Shown in pieces: positions 46,887-57,590 of a stretch of 64,000 nt of DNA (position 1 is its first letter; each line of letters opens with the position of its first letter). The notes under the pieces are model-generated. The model saw nothing but the letters and a program-made list of their open reading frames with translations. It was not told the DNA's origin and searched no databases. The translations under genes were made by a program, and so were the position numbers. The stretch is from the NCBI GenBank assembly GCA_951812925.1, contig OX638368.1:9441994-9505993 (forward strand), given 5' to 3'. Origin of the DNA: Calliopum simillimum. Taxonomy: Eukaryota; Arthropoda; Insecta; Diptera; Lauxaniidae.

Positions 46887-49678
46887 GAAAAGAAAAAGTT
46901 ATCGTTAGGTAACTTTTTCGTGACCATATTTTCTATACTTTAAGTCTTATAGTTAGCTTAATATTATTATTGAATGATTAGTTATTGGAATGAATTTAAA
47001 TATACGATTAAAATCCTTCATAATTGATTCTCAATATTATTTAAATTAGGACTTTAATTAAATGTTAATTTTTTTTAAATGTATTTAAAAAAAAATAATT
47101 TCAAATTTTTCCTAATTGATTCATAATTTTATCTTAATTAGGATTTTAATTAATTGTTAAGTTCTTAAATGTATTAAAAAAAAATAAATTCAAATTTTTC
47201 CTAATTGATTCATTATTTAATTTTAATTAGTACTTTAATTAATTGTTAATTCTTTAGATGTATTATTAAAAAAAAAACTAAATTCAAATTTTTCCTAATT
47301 GATTCATTATTTAATTTTAATTAGTACTTTAATTAATTGTTAATTCTTTAGATGTATTATTAAAAAAAAAACTAAATTCAAATTTTTCCTAATTGATTCA
47401 TGGCTTGACCTTGGTTACCCCGGTTGTTCGGCTCTGTATTGATGTTTTCTGGTAGGTTGTTGGTTCTGCTTCTTCTCTGGGAAATACATTGCTGTTGTAG
47501 TAACTCTGCTATGTGCTCGGCGTTGCACTAGACGTCAGTTGATTCACCTTGGATGCTCTGCTCATTTACTCTGATGGTTTACTTTTCTTACTTTCTTCAT
47601 TTCATTTAATCGCCAAACTGTTATTTTTCCTGCTTTGATAACATTCTTCTTTTTATTCTCGTATTCACTTCAGCTTGTTGGTAATTTTAAATATTTCAGC
47701 TTCAATCTCTTCATTTCCTGTTATAATTTGGTCCATCTTGTTTATGGTTACTTCGGACTATTATAATCAAGATGCTGGATTCTGTTGAGTATCACTGGGA
47801 TTTCTTTTGTTGACTTTGATGCTATAGGCTTGGCTTTCTTGATGCGTTGTTCTGCATACTCCGCTTACTTGCTTCAAGTATTTCGGCTTAATTGGCTAAA
47901 CCCATTACAGATATTGGAGATAATTGTAGTAGTTCACCGCTCGATTTGTTTGATGTATTAAGTTATTTATTGGTGATTTGCCCTGATGATGGTTCTCTTT
48001 TGCAGTTTGTCTGAAGAGTGTTTCCAGTATTGATTTATTCTTGATTTTCGTCGGTTTTCTTGATTATTTGGAAAATGAGCATTTCTGGATTTCCTGCTTT
48101 CTGCTGTTTTGTTGTCATATGAAATTTTTGACAACACGTTGAAGATTCGGCTTCTTCTGCATTTGATTGGTTCTTGTTGACCTCTCGTTTTGTGTTTATA
48201 ACAACAAGTAGCTTTGTTGGCAATGTATCTTCCCCTTCGGATTCATTTATAGGCTCTTGATGTCTTCATTTACGGAGTTTGTGATGAATGGTGTCTTCTG
48301 CTGGACTCGTTCAATTTATATTTCTTCTTGTTATGATGTATAAACCATGAATCATATACTTCTAGTTGATAGATACTAATTTCTCTATATCATTTCTCTT
48401 AGATTTAAGTGAATTTAAATTCCAATTTAGTTTAAATCATTTCAATTTGATATTCAAATTTCAATTTTGATTCTATTCTATATTTTTTCCTTTATCTAAA
48501 TTTTCATTTACTTGTTATTTATTTCAATTGAAGCTTAATTATTTGCAACCTTTATATATGTGTATGCGTTTTCCCCTTTAGCATACAAATATATGTACTT
48601 TACGGCATTGCATTCCGTTTAGTTAAAATTTTTAATTAAAATTTTCTTTTGTTTTAATCCCGTAATAATTTTATTGTTAAAATTTAGTTATTAATTTTTA
48701 GTTTAGTTTGTACTTTCTTTATTTAATTAATTGGTATTTTGGACCACTTAAAAAAAAAAATCTTTTTATCTCTTGTTAAAAATTCAAGGAATAAATATGT
48801 ATATATATTTTTTTTTTTTCATTTTCGTGTATTTTATATATGTACATATTTTAAGTTCTAACATTGCCCAAAAAGGGTTCTTTTTTATTTATAGGTGCTG
48901 ATATATGTATATGCATTTATATCAATACGTGCATACAAATATATGTTGTTGCATATATTTTTAAATTCTTGCAAATGTGCAACTTCAGCAATTCACGTGA
49001 CGTGAAATGCCTCAAACCCAAAATTGTGTCATGACAGCATGGTATCACTTTTCATAACAAAATCTTGTTGTTTATATTACCATTCTGTTTTTAACATTCC
49101 ATAAAAAAAAACAAAACAGTAACAAATTTTATTATGCCATTACATTTTTTTTTTTTTAAATAATGACTTGGCTTTTGAAACTGTGTTACACACTTTTTTA
49201 CTTTTGTTAGTGTGTCGTCATTTAATTTAATTAATTGAAACCTGTGCGTAAAACCCGAATTTGTTTATATATTCAGTTATGTTTTACTCCTCTTTTCCAT
49301 TTTTACGCAGTTTATCGACTTACATATGGAATTCCATTCCTTGGGAATGGGGTTGTCTGTACTGCCTATTTACTTATTACAGGAAAATTTTCGTCTCTAA
49401 CAAATGTTCCTTTCTGCGGAATTCATCGTTGAGACATAATCTACTCGTATATCTTTCAGTTAAAATTTTTGATTTTGTTAATTCCTCTTTATCTATTACA
49501 CTCTCATCTTCTCTATGTTACATGATTCTAATGTTCCTATATGATTTTTGTATTTTCTAACACTGACAAATGATTAAATAAGACTTTTAATTTTTTTCCT
49601 AACTCAGCATAATATGCTGTTCCTACTTTAATATTTTACCTCTTTACTTCCACAAATATATAAATATACTTTTTTGTT
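46887..49678 (-). other. Long non-coding 3' region of the retrotransposon
   Basis: About 2.8 kb between pol and the polypurine tract with only short ORFs and many stops on both strands. It has a tandem repeat at about 47015-47400 (see separate entry). The stretch 47400-48350 is less AT-rich and reads as degenerate coding or structured RNA, but no env motif can be seen. Confidence 0.7.
47015..47400. repeat. Tandem repeat, 89-94-bp units, four copies
   Basis: The word TTCCTAATTGATTCAT recurs at 47109, 47198, 47292 and 47386, each followed by TTAATTAG...TTTTAATTAATTGTTAA. The last two units are almost identical; a more diverged unit precedes them at about 47015. Confidence 0.85.
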
Positions 49679-52600
49679 TTATGCATTGAATAATTTTAGC
49701 AAATTGTTATGAATTTTCTTCTTTTTATTGTTAATAATAATTTCTGTAGTTACTGGCCCTGTGACATTTGTAACTTCGTAAGGTCCTACCCAAATTTTGG
49801 AAAACTTATTTTTCTTTGTTTGATTTTTCATTAACACTTTGTCCCCTATTTTGAATTGCACTGGATTAGTGGAGCTGTCATATTGTTTTTTAGACAACTC
49901 CTTGGCCTTATCTTGATTTTGCTTTACTAATTCATGTGACCTTTGAATTTGAAACTTTAATACCTTCGATTGATCATCCACGTTGTACACGGGTGTACAT
50001 TTTCTTTTTAAATTTGTTGGCATTTCAAAATTAAACCCGTAAAGTGTCTGAAAAGGTGTTTTCTTTGTTGAAGTGTGTACTGTATTGTTATGTACATGCA
50101 TGGCTGAAGCCAGCCATTGATCCCAATTAGAACCATCTTCTTTTGCAAAACTTCTCAAGTATTCTGCTAATGGCCTGTGACTTCTTTCTAATGAGCCATT
50201 AGCTTGCGGGTGATAAGGTGTAATGTGCAATTTTTTAATTCCAAGCATCTTACACGTATTTGAAAACAATTTTGAAGTGAAATTCGTTCCATTGTCAGTG
50301 ACTAATATTTTCGGAATATTGTATCTGGCAATGATTTCATTATAAAATTGCTTTGAAACTGTGCTAGCTTCTGCGTCAGGGATCGCTACACACGACATGT
50401 ATTTAGAGTGATCGTCTTGAAAAGTTAAAATGTATTTATTTCCTGATGTAGTCTCTGGCAGTGGCCCTACTATATCCATGTAAACTTTGTCAAATGGACG
50501 GCTTGGTGTATCCGTTAAAACCATGGGCATTTTTGTTAATTTGGAACTTTTGTTTGCTTGGCATTTAATGCAAGCCCTTACGTAGTTTTTCACGTCTTTT
50601 TGCATTCCTGGCCACTTGAACTGTTTTCTAATTCGCATTAAAGTTTTTACTGCCCCCTGATGACCTCCAAGTGGGCTATCGTGAAAATCTTTTAATATTG
50701 TCTTTATGTCTTGTGGATTGCTTAGTATTGTGACATTTGGTTTAGCTATTTCCTCTGCAGGAGTGACCTCATCAACTTCGTTCGATACTTCTATTTGGTC
50801 ATGGTCATTAGTTTTAGTCTTAGATCTTGTTTGTACTACAGTTATTTGCGTGTTTGTTTGTGGTATTCTACTAAGCGCATCAGCATTTAAATTCTTTTTC
50901 CCTGGTTTGTATATGATTTCGAAATCATATTCCGACATTTTATGTCTAAATCTAGCTAAGCGTGAAGTTTGATCTTTTAAATTTGCTATTCCACGTAGTG
51001 GTTGATGATCTGTGAAAATTTTAAAATGTCTGCCAAGTAAATAAGCTCTAAAATTTTTGGTTGCCCAAACTATTGCAAGAAATTCTTTTTCAATGGTAGA
51101 ATATCTCTTTTCGGTTTCACTTAACGCTCTACTAGCGAAAGCTACCGGGTTATCCTTACCAACTTCCCCTTGCGAAAGAATTGCACCTAGTGCTTCATTA
51201 CTGGCATCTGTTGTTAATAAAAATTGTTTAGAAAAATCAGGATATATTAGTATCGGTGGAGATATTATTGCTTTCTTTAAGTTTTCAAATGAGTTTTGGC
51301 ATTCTGTTGTCCATAAAAATTTTGCATCTTTTCGTAGAAGTTTATTTATTGGAAGTGCTAATCTCGCTGTGTCTTTAATAAACTTTCGGTAATAGTTGAC
51401 GAGACCCAAAAATGCCTGTACATCTTTTTTGTTTTTGGGCACTGGAATGTTTTTTACGCACTCTATTTTTTGTGGGTCCGGCAAAGCACCGTGTTCAGAG
51501 CATTTATGCCCAAGATAGATTACCTCCCTACGCAAAAAGTTACATTTTTCAGTGTTTAATTTCAAATTATTTTCCCTCAGCACAGTAAAAACTTTACGCA
51601 ATCTGTTTTCATGTTCCTTTAAATTTTTGCCGTATATCACTATGTCATCTAAATAAACAAAACATTCTAAACCTTGAAGCCCAGTTAAAATATGGTTCAT
51701 TATTCTTTGAAAAGTTGCTGGTGCTCCAGTTAAACCAAATGGCATTCTGTTGAATTCAAAATGTCCTAATCCTGTGCTAAACGCTGTTTTTTCCTTGTCA
51801 CCTTCTTTGACCAATACCTGGTGATATCCGCTTGCAAGATCTAAAGTTGAAAAATATCTGCTATGTCCTAATTGATCTAGGATTTCATCTATTCGCGGGA
51901 TGGGAAAAACTTGTTTTATGGTGGCTTCATTCAATTTTCTGAAATCAATTACAAGTCTCCATTTTTTCTCTCCATCTTTTCCACTTTTCTTTGGGACTAG
52001 TAACAGTGGTGAATTCCAAGGTGAAGTACTTGGTGAAATAATACCCTCATCCAGCAATTTTTCCACCTGTTTATTTATTTCCATTCTGTGGGAATGTGGT
52101 AAACGGTACTGCTTTTGGTTAATTGGTGGTTGACCATCCAATGTCGGGATTTCGTGTCTTAACACTGGAGTGTATGTTAATATATCTCCTTCTAAGAGGA
52201 ATATATCGTGAAATGATGTGCACACGCTTTCAATTGATGCTCGCTCTTCTATGCTTAAGTTTGGATCTAAATCAATCGATTCAAATAGTTTATTCAGTCT
52301 TGCTCTTACATCTTGTTGATTTATCGTGTTTATGGAACTATTTGTTATATCTTTGTACTCATCGTACAAAGAAAATTTTGCTGAATAATTTTGATTTATT
52401 ATATATTCCTTCTCAGAGGAATTCAAAATTGGGACGTATGCTATCCCATTCTTCACTTTAGTTAAAGTTTCTCCTAAATAAACTCCTTGTGAAAGCTCTT
52501 GTTTATGTACAATCACTTCTTTAGCCATGGTTTGCACTCTCAATGGTACTATTTTTGCAGTACGAGCCTCAATTGCTGTCACTGTGTTATATAGTACATT

Positions 52601-53467
52601 ATTAAATGCATTCAATGAATCTAGTGTGAAAGACATTAATTCCTTATTTTCTTCATCAAAAAATAACAATTTCTTTTGGATGGCATTTAGGACAGACCGG
52701 TTCCACAAATTGTCCCTACCTAATATCCCATCAGCAGGTATCCCGTGATCTAGTGATACCACATGTAGTGTTAAACTTAGATCTGGTTGATAACTATGCT
52801 GGATAGTAGTAGTTCCTAATGTAGTTATTTGGCCCCCAAACGCTCCACTTAAATTCTTTTTAATAATCCTGTCGGTTCTCGTAGAATGCGACATCGAATT
52901 TTGTTTAACTAAGCTTGTATCGGCTCCCGAATCGACTAAAAGAATAAGTTTTCCATTTTTGGCTTCTCTACAGGGAACTTCTATGAACACGTCATTCTGC
53001 GTTTCGCAGAGTCCAATTAGGAATTTTTTCATGCTATAGTTTGCAGTGCATCTATCAAACGTATTTTCTGTAGAATGATTTCTTGATGCTACTGAACCTT
53101 TATTAGCCTTTCCACAACTCATAGTATTTTTACCGACCGTACTTTTCGTAGGCTGATTTATTTCTACTACTGGAATGCTGTGGTTCTTATCCTTTCCATA
53201 TTCTATAGTTATCGTACCAACCGTATTATTTTTAGATTGGTTTATTGTTCCCAGCTCGGCACTATTTGTAGCCGTATTCTGTTTAGCAGTGTATATACCA
53301 TTTATGTTCTTTTGATTATTTAATTTAATTTTACTATTACTTTTCTTCTTCGTATGATTCACTTTTCCATTTTTGGGGAACGTGTCCACTACAATACTTT
53401 GCGTATGACTATTCGACCCCATTTTACTTTTACCAATTTTACTGTTTATTTTGGGTTCCCCGACCAT
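49679..53467 (-). CDS. Pol polyprotein: protease, reverse transcriptase, RNase H, integrase (1262 aa)
   Basis: Domains in order. A basic N-terminal extension of about 145 residues. Aspartic protease with DSGAD at 179-183 and ILG at 248-250. Reverse transcriptase with catalytic Asp543 (LDLASGYHQ) and YLDD at 605-608. RNase H with Asp754 (TTDAS), Glu795 and Asp820. Integrase with zinc finger H929-x6-H936-x29-C966-x2-C969 and catalytic Asp998, Asp1058, Glu1094 (35 residues between the last two). A C-terminal GPY module (GPY at 1228-1230). The set and order are those of Ty3/gypsy (Metaviridae). All key residues are intact and there is no stop or shift. The start ATG overlaps the gag stop by one base. 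Confidence 0.97.
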   Translation of the reverse strand: MVGEPKINSKIGKSKMGSNSHTQSIVVDTFPKNGKVNHTKKKSNSKIKLNNQKNINGIYTAKQNTATNSAELGTINQSKNNTVGTITIEYGKDKNHSIPVVEINQPTKSTVGKNTMSCGKANKGSVASRNHSTENTFDRCTANYSMKKFLIGLCETQNDVFIEVPCREAKNGKLILLVDSGADTSLVKQNSMSHSTRTDRIIKKNLSGAFGGQITTLGTTTIQHSYQPDLSLTLHVVSLDHGIPADGILGRDNLWNRSVLNAIQKKLLFFDEENKELMSFTLDSLNAFNNVLYNTVTAIEARTAKIVPLRVQTMAKEVIVHKQELSQGVYLGETLTKVKNGIAYVPILNSSEKEYIINQNYSAKFSLYDEYKDITNSSINTINQQDVRARLNKLFESIDLDPNLSIEERASIESVCTSFHDIFLLEGDILTYTPVLRHEIPTLDGQPPINQKQYRLPHSHRMEINKQVEKLLDEGIISPSTSPWNSPLLLVPKKSGKDGEKKWRLVIDFRKLNEATIKQVFPIPRIDEILDQLGHSRYFSTLDLASGYHQVLVKEGDKEKTAFSTGLGHFEFNRMPFGLTGAPATFQRIMNHILTGLQGLECFVYLDDIVIYGKNLKEHENRLRKVFTVLRENNLKLNTEKCNFLRREVIYLGHKCSEHGALPDPQKIECVKNIPVPKNKKDVQAFLGLVNYYRKFIKDTARLALPINKLLRKDAKFLWTTECQNSFENLKKAIISPPILIYPDFSKQFLLTTDASNEALGAILSQGEVGKDNPVAFASRALSETEKRYSTIEKEFLAIVWATKNFRAYLLGRHFKIFTDHQPLRGIANLKDQTSRLARFRHKMSEYDFEIIYKPGKKNLNADALSRIPQTNTQITVVQTRSKTKTNDHDQIEVSNEVDEVTPAEEIAKPNVTILSNPQDIKTILKDFHDSPLGGHQGAVKTLMRIRKQFKWPGMQKDVKNYVRACIKCQANKSSKLTKMPMVLTDTPSRPFDKVYMDIVGPLPETTSGNKYILTFQDDHSKYMSCVAIPDAEASTVSKQFYNEIIARYNIPKILVTDNGTNFTSKLFSNTCKMLGIKKLHITPYHPQANGSLERSHRPLAEYLRSFAKEDGSNWDQWLASAMHVHNNTVHTSTKKTPFQTLYGFNFEMPTNLKRKCTPVYNVDDQSKVLKFQIQRSHELVKQNQDKAKELSKKQYDSSTNPVQFKIGDKVLMKNQTKKNKFSKIWVGPYEVTNVTGPVTTEIIINNKKKKIHNNLLKLFNA

Positions 53468-55017
53468 TAGTATTGGTTGGGCCCCATTCGGTTTCCCGAA
53501 CCAAATTTTTCTCTATCAGTACAGTTATTCATTGCCTGATTTTTGGAATTTTCCTGTTTTTCTATAAAATTTTTATCCTTTCCATTCAATAATTCATTTA
53601 TTATTTTTTTCATATTTTGTATTTCTATCTGAGGTGCATTATCTGGTGGATCCTTTTCTTTCCATTTATATTTTGTGCAACCTTTATTGTTTTCATGACC
53701 ATATGTTTGGCATTTTTCACAGTAAGGCAAGTTCTTTCGCTTAAGACATTCGTCTCTCAAATGTCCTTTCATATTGCAAAATGAACACCTGATGGATGGT
53801 TTTTTAGTACTAGTTTTAGCACTTTCATCCCCAATAAGTTGTCTTTTTAAATTGTTCACTGGTACTTTATTAAAGTGTAAATTTTTATTGTAAGGGTCTG
53901 TATTATCCGACTGAATGCCGTTCACTGCCGGTTTCCATTCTTGGTCTTCTTGCATAAGATCATTTATTTTAATTGCCTCTTTAACTAGTTCGTCCAAATT
54001 ATCCTCCTTTGACATTAGTGCAGTTAATTTTAGAGCATGATTTTTCAATCCCCGTTTAAATGCAGTTATCACAGATTTATTTAGCTCTCTTATAAATATG
54101 TCATCAGATACATTTCCATAAATTGATTTTATTGTATCTAATGCTTCTGCCCGTAACGCACCTAAACGCCTAGCAAACGCATTGAGTTCTTCTTCAGGTC
54201 CTTGAGTGGAATTCTGAATTTCACTTCTGATTATATCTACAGATCTTTCTTTGATGTACGCGGTCTTCAAAATTTTGTGCAATTCCTCTATTGTATTAAA
54301 TTGATAACACCTAACCAAATCGTATGCATCACCGTACAATCGAAGTCTAACACAAGATACAAAAATATGTTCATCTTCAGGACAAACTACCCTTTTTACT
54401 ACTTCACACGCCTCCGTGAATCTATAAAAATCAGCGCGACCACCAGAAAAAACAGGTATTGTATCCCGAACTGATTTCAAAATATGTGTCAAACTTCTCC
54501 TTGAGTCATCGCTTTTTAATCGTGTGCTTATTTCTGTCTGTTGTTGTTTTTCCTCTACCGCATAGGCTTTTAATTTATTAGTTAATGCTTCTTTATAAAA
54601 GTTATATAATTTTTCTGACCGATTGAACATACTTTCTTTAAAATAATCGTCACTTCCTGAACCTCGTCTCATGTAAATTTCACGATCCGTTTCTGTGATT
54701 TTGGTCCATAACATTCCTAACTTTATCAAATTGTCTACAAAATATTCCATGTTCTGTTCTTCCGGTGAACATTTATTAAAACTCTCAAACTGTTTTTGTA
54801 GCAATCCTATGTTTTCTTTTTGCTTCGCAAAAAGTTCCGCGAATTCCCTCATTCTGATTTCTGCATAGTTTTCGTAACTGGTTAGTGGTTCGTTTGCATT
54901 TTCAAATTCCTTGTATAAGCTCAAATTATTTTCTCCGCTTTCTGTAGTGAGTTCCCTTTTATCGAAAGGTAAGGGACTCCCGCTTAAAAGACTTGTTCCT
55001 TGCCCATAATTATTCAT
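53467..55017 (-). CDS. Gag protein with two zinc knuckles (516 aa)
   Basis: Structural protein that would build the particle and bind the element's RNA. Near the C terminus, about 411-447, are two zinc knuckles: C-x2-C-x4-H-x4-C (CSFCNMKGHLRDEC) and a variant C-x2-C-x4-H-x5-C (CEKCQTYGHENNKGC), one residue longer than usual. The middle third is helical, with capsid-like FYRFTEACEVVKRVV and RRLGALRAEALDTI segments. It is followed by a basic, Asn/Lys-rich tail. The start at 55017 is the first ATG of the open frame. It ends in TAATG with pol. Confidence 0.93.
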   Translation of the reverse strand: MNNYGQGTSLLSGSPLPFDKRELTTESGENNLSLYKEFENANEPLTSYENYAEIRMREFAELFAKQKENIGLLQKQFESFNKCSPEEQNMEYFVDNLIKLGMLWTKITETDREIYMRRGSGSDDYFKESMFNRSEKLYNFYKEALTNKLKAYAVEEKQQQTEISTRLKSDDSRRSLTHILKSVRDTIPVFSGGRADFYRFTEACEVVKRVVCPEDEHIFVSCVRLRLYGDAYDLVRCYQFNTIEELHKILKTAYIKERSVDIIRSEIQNSTQGPEEELNAFARRLGALRAEALDTIKSIYGNVSDDIFIRELNKSVITAFKRGLKNHALKLTALMSKEDNLDELVKEAIKINDLMQEDQEWKPAVNGIQSDNTDPYNKNLHFNKVPVNNLKRQLIGDESAKTSTKKPSIRCSFCNMKGHLRDECLKRKNLPYCEKCQTYGHENNKGCTKYKWKEKDPPDNAPQIEIQNMKKIINELLNGKDKNFIEKQENSKNQAMNNCTDREKFGSGNRMGPNQY

Positions 55018-56840
55018 TATTTATTTGTTTTCGTTACAATTGAACCACGAATTTATTGAAAAATATTTGGTTATTTGTCTTTGTTGTTTCACTGTCATGG
55101 ACAGTAAACCAAAAACTTCCAATTACAATTACACTAAAGCAATTAACTGCAAGCAAATGATATGAAAAAATTGTTGACGATATTTTGCATTATACATATG
55201 AATCTTTTAAGTTTCCATATGTAAATTTGATTTAGTTTTCTGTTTTCTTTTTCCACTGCTACGGATGAAAACAACGAACAAAACAAATTCAAATGACCAA
55301 ACTAGAGCTTTAAGTTACGTTACCGCAAAACAAAATTTTATTTGATTTTCTATTTATTGTTGCTACTGTCGTTGTGGCTAAAATATTTCCTTAATGCTTG
55401 CCAACAAATAAACAAAAGTTTCAAGTTACACTTGCACTGAGGCTGATAAATGTATGCAACCGTTTCGCCAAAAATTGCTGATTTTGCTTTTTTGAGTGCA
55501 ATGAACTTGTCTTGAAGTTTATTTGCGTTATTTTTCGTTTTTACTTGTCCCTGACCTATCGCAAAATTACATTAAACAAATTATTCTACATAACAATGCT
55601 AAAGACCAAAAATTGAAATTTTTACTTCTTTGCTTTTTGTTATTCTTGCTTCAATTTGTTATGCATAAAAGCTTTTAGTTGCTGATCGGTAGCAATGAAT
55701 TTTACTCTATTTCTTCCGTGAAGGCAGAAATAGTTTTACCAAATAAATACTCTTTTATTTGCACTCAAAATTTTGCGTAATCTTGCTGATCGATACGGAA
55801 CTCTAGAATCACTTGAAAATAATTCTTGAGAACCCAAAACTAAACCAGCAAGATTTCCCGGTTATGAGAACAAGACTTCAATGAAGACTTTACAAACTTC
55901 AGCCCCTCATGAAGTGGCTTTAAAATTTGTAAACTGTTCAAACAAAAGAATTGCTCTTCCTCGGCAAAGATAGCACCTTAGATTTGCCTTTAATAGCCCT
56001 TCACATAAGATTCCCAAATCCCTAGTAATTATTTTTACCAAGAACTTCTGAAATCTTACACAAAGACCACTATTAAAACCAAATTTTAATTAGCTATTGC
56101 CGATCAACAATTAAAAAACAATTTTAATTATGATTTAAAATTTTCCGTCTTTACTTTTTCCTAGGGCAATGGACTTAATCCAATTTACAATTCAATCCCA
56201 CAATTTTCTTTTATTGTACTTTTTTTTTCTACTAAAAATGAAAACGATTTCGATTTCACGCAACTGAATTTTCCTGAAGTTTACCGGTGAATTAAAATTT
56301 TTAAAACTCCTATTGTAATTATGATTTATGCATAAGAACTTATTCAACTTTTCGCTAGATGTTACATCTATCGAAAATCAAACGTTTTATTCGTTCTTTA
56401 AAAAAAAAAAAATTTTTTTTCTCTAATTTGTTAGATGTTACATCTACCAAATTATCGACGGATATTCTATTTTTGTAATGGTGGAAAATTTTTATATTTT
56501 TTTTTTTTTTTTTTTTTAAAAGGAAACCCTAATTTTACAAATCCCTATCCGTGTAGTGTATTTTGTGTATTATATGCGCACCCGCTCATTCAGTTTAGCC
56601 ACAAGGCTTTTCTTCTTTTAACACTCACCACTCTAACTGCTACCACCGTGTCCCACGTTGCCAAATGTTGTCACTGTTGCTGTTGTACGTGGCCCAATGT
56701 TGATTCTCCTGCCAAATGTTGTCACTGTTGCTGTTGTACGTGGCCCAATGTTGATTCTCTTGCCTTAGGTTGCTGCTGTTGCTGTTTATGTTGGCCAAAA
56801 GTGTTGATAATCTCCTGTTGTTCGCGTATTCCTGGCTCGG
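55018..56840 (-). other. Retrotransposon 5' leader, ~1.8 kb, untranslated
   Basis: Between the primer site and gag there is no ORF that looks coding. It has a 51-bp direct repeat at 56660-56710/56711-56761 (TGTTGTCACTGTTGCTGTTG inside), a T run at 56490-56517, and a word AGATGTTACATCTA at about 56357 and 56432. It is long for a gypsy-type leader and may hold packaging or internal translation signals. Confidence 0.7.
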
Positions 56841-56856
56841 AATACCGGCTGCGCCA
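56841..56856 (-). other. Primer binding site (TGGCGCAG...)
   Basis: Two bases inside the 5' LTR the minus strand reads TGGCGCAGCCGGTATT. TGG pairs with a tRNA CCA end. TGGCGCAG is the start used by fly elements primed by serine tRNA (17.6, 297 type), so tRNA-Ser is the likely primer; this is inference from memory. Confidence 0.8.
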
Positions 56857-56858
56857 AA

Positions 56859-57586
56859 TGTTGTAACTTTTTCTTCTGAGGACCAAGTTGATGAAACTCT
56901 TCTCCGGAGGATCCAAAACAAGCACTTTAACCTTTTTACCTTTAACACTTATTTGTTTATTAAATAAAATTTCTACTTCTTCATCCAAAACAAACACTTG
57001 AACTTTTTACTTTTTAACACTTATTCATTTATTAAAATAAAAATTTAACTTCTTTACTTTTACTGCAAGGTTTTACTTGCTTAGATACTAGTTGGACAAG
57101 ACAAGACCAAACAAGACAAGAGACCGTTCCTTAATCGAACGGTTTATTTATTAGATAATTTCCGATCGCTGGAAAAAGCTCTAAGTGTCGTGAAACGAGC
57201 TTTTCACCTCGTTTCGTACCTGAGCTTGTTTCAACCTTCGGGAGACGCTGTGAGTTTGCCTTGCTGAACACCAATTGGTTCGATCACGTACGCGACTTCC
57301 GATTCTCAGGCTTTTGCTAGACACATTCCGTTCAGGTGTCCATAGCAAAAGCGTGTTGTTTGTGTATTTAGTAGTCTAAATTGCTTTGACTAAAATTGAA
57401 ATCACACGATTGACGATGTTGGATACATTCCATTTTGGTATCCCACGGTTTGTCTTTAGCTGAAACTCGATCAATCGATGTGCAAGCAAAGGAATGTTCT
57501 GTATTTAATTAGGGTGTATGTATAAAAATATTTAGTAGTCCCTTTTTGAATGAATTATGAAATAAGTGCTTAGCAAACTCACAACA
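56859..57586 (-). repeat. 5' LTR of the Ty3/gypsy element
   Basis: 728 bp and apparently identical to 46144-46871. As the element reads on the minus strand, this copy provides the promoter. Confidence 0.96.
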
Positions 57587-57590
57587 TGTT

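Larger units (their letters stand above)
46144..57586 (-). mobile_element. Complete Ty3/gypsy LTR retrotransposon, 11.4 kb, two open ORFs
   Basis: Two 728-bp LTRs (46144-46871 and 56859-57586) read the same by eye. They start TGTTGTAAC and end CTCACAACA on the plus strand and are flanked by TGTT at 46140-46143 and 57587-57590, a 4-bp target duplication. On the minus strand the order is 5' LTR, primer site, 1.8-kb leader, gag, pol, 2.8-kb 3' region, polypurine tract, 3' LTR. Gag and pol are both uninterrupted, so it looks young. No env ORF is seen. Confidence 0.97.

Noticed and set aside
47050..47400. Evenly spaced repeats that could suggest a CRISPR array.
   Set aside because: They are contiguous 89-94-bp AT-rich tandem units with no unique spacers, inside a retrotransposon in a eukaryote.
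56435..56866. Plus-strand ORF of 143 codons with Cys-rich repeats (CCHCCCCTWPNV).
   Set aside because: It is antisense to the retrotransposon leader and reads through the 51-bp tandem repeat; Cys-richness comes from TGTTGCTGTTG.
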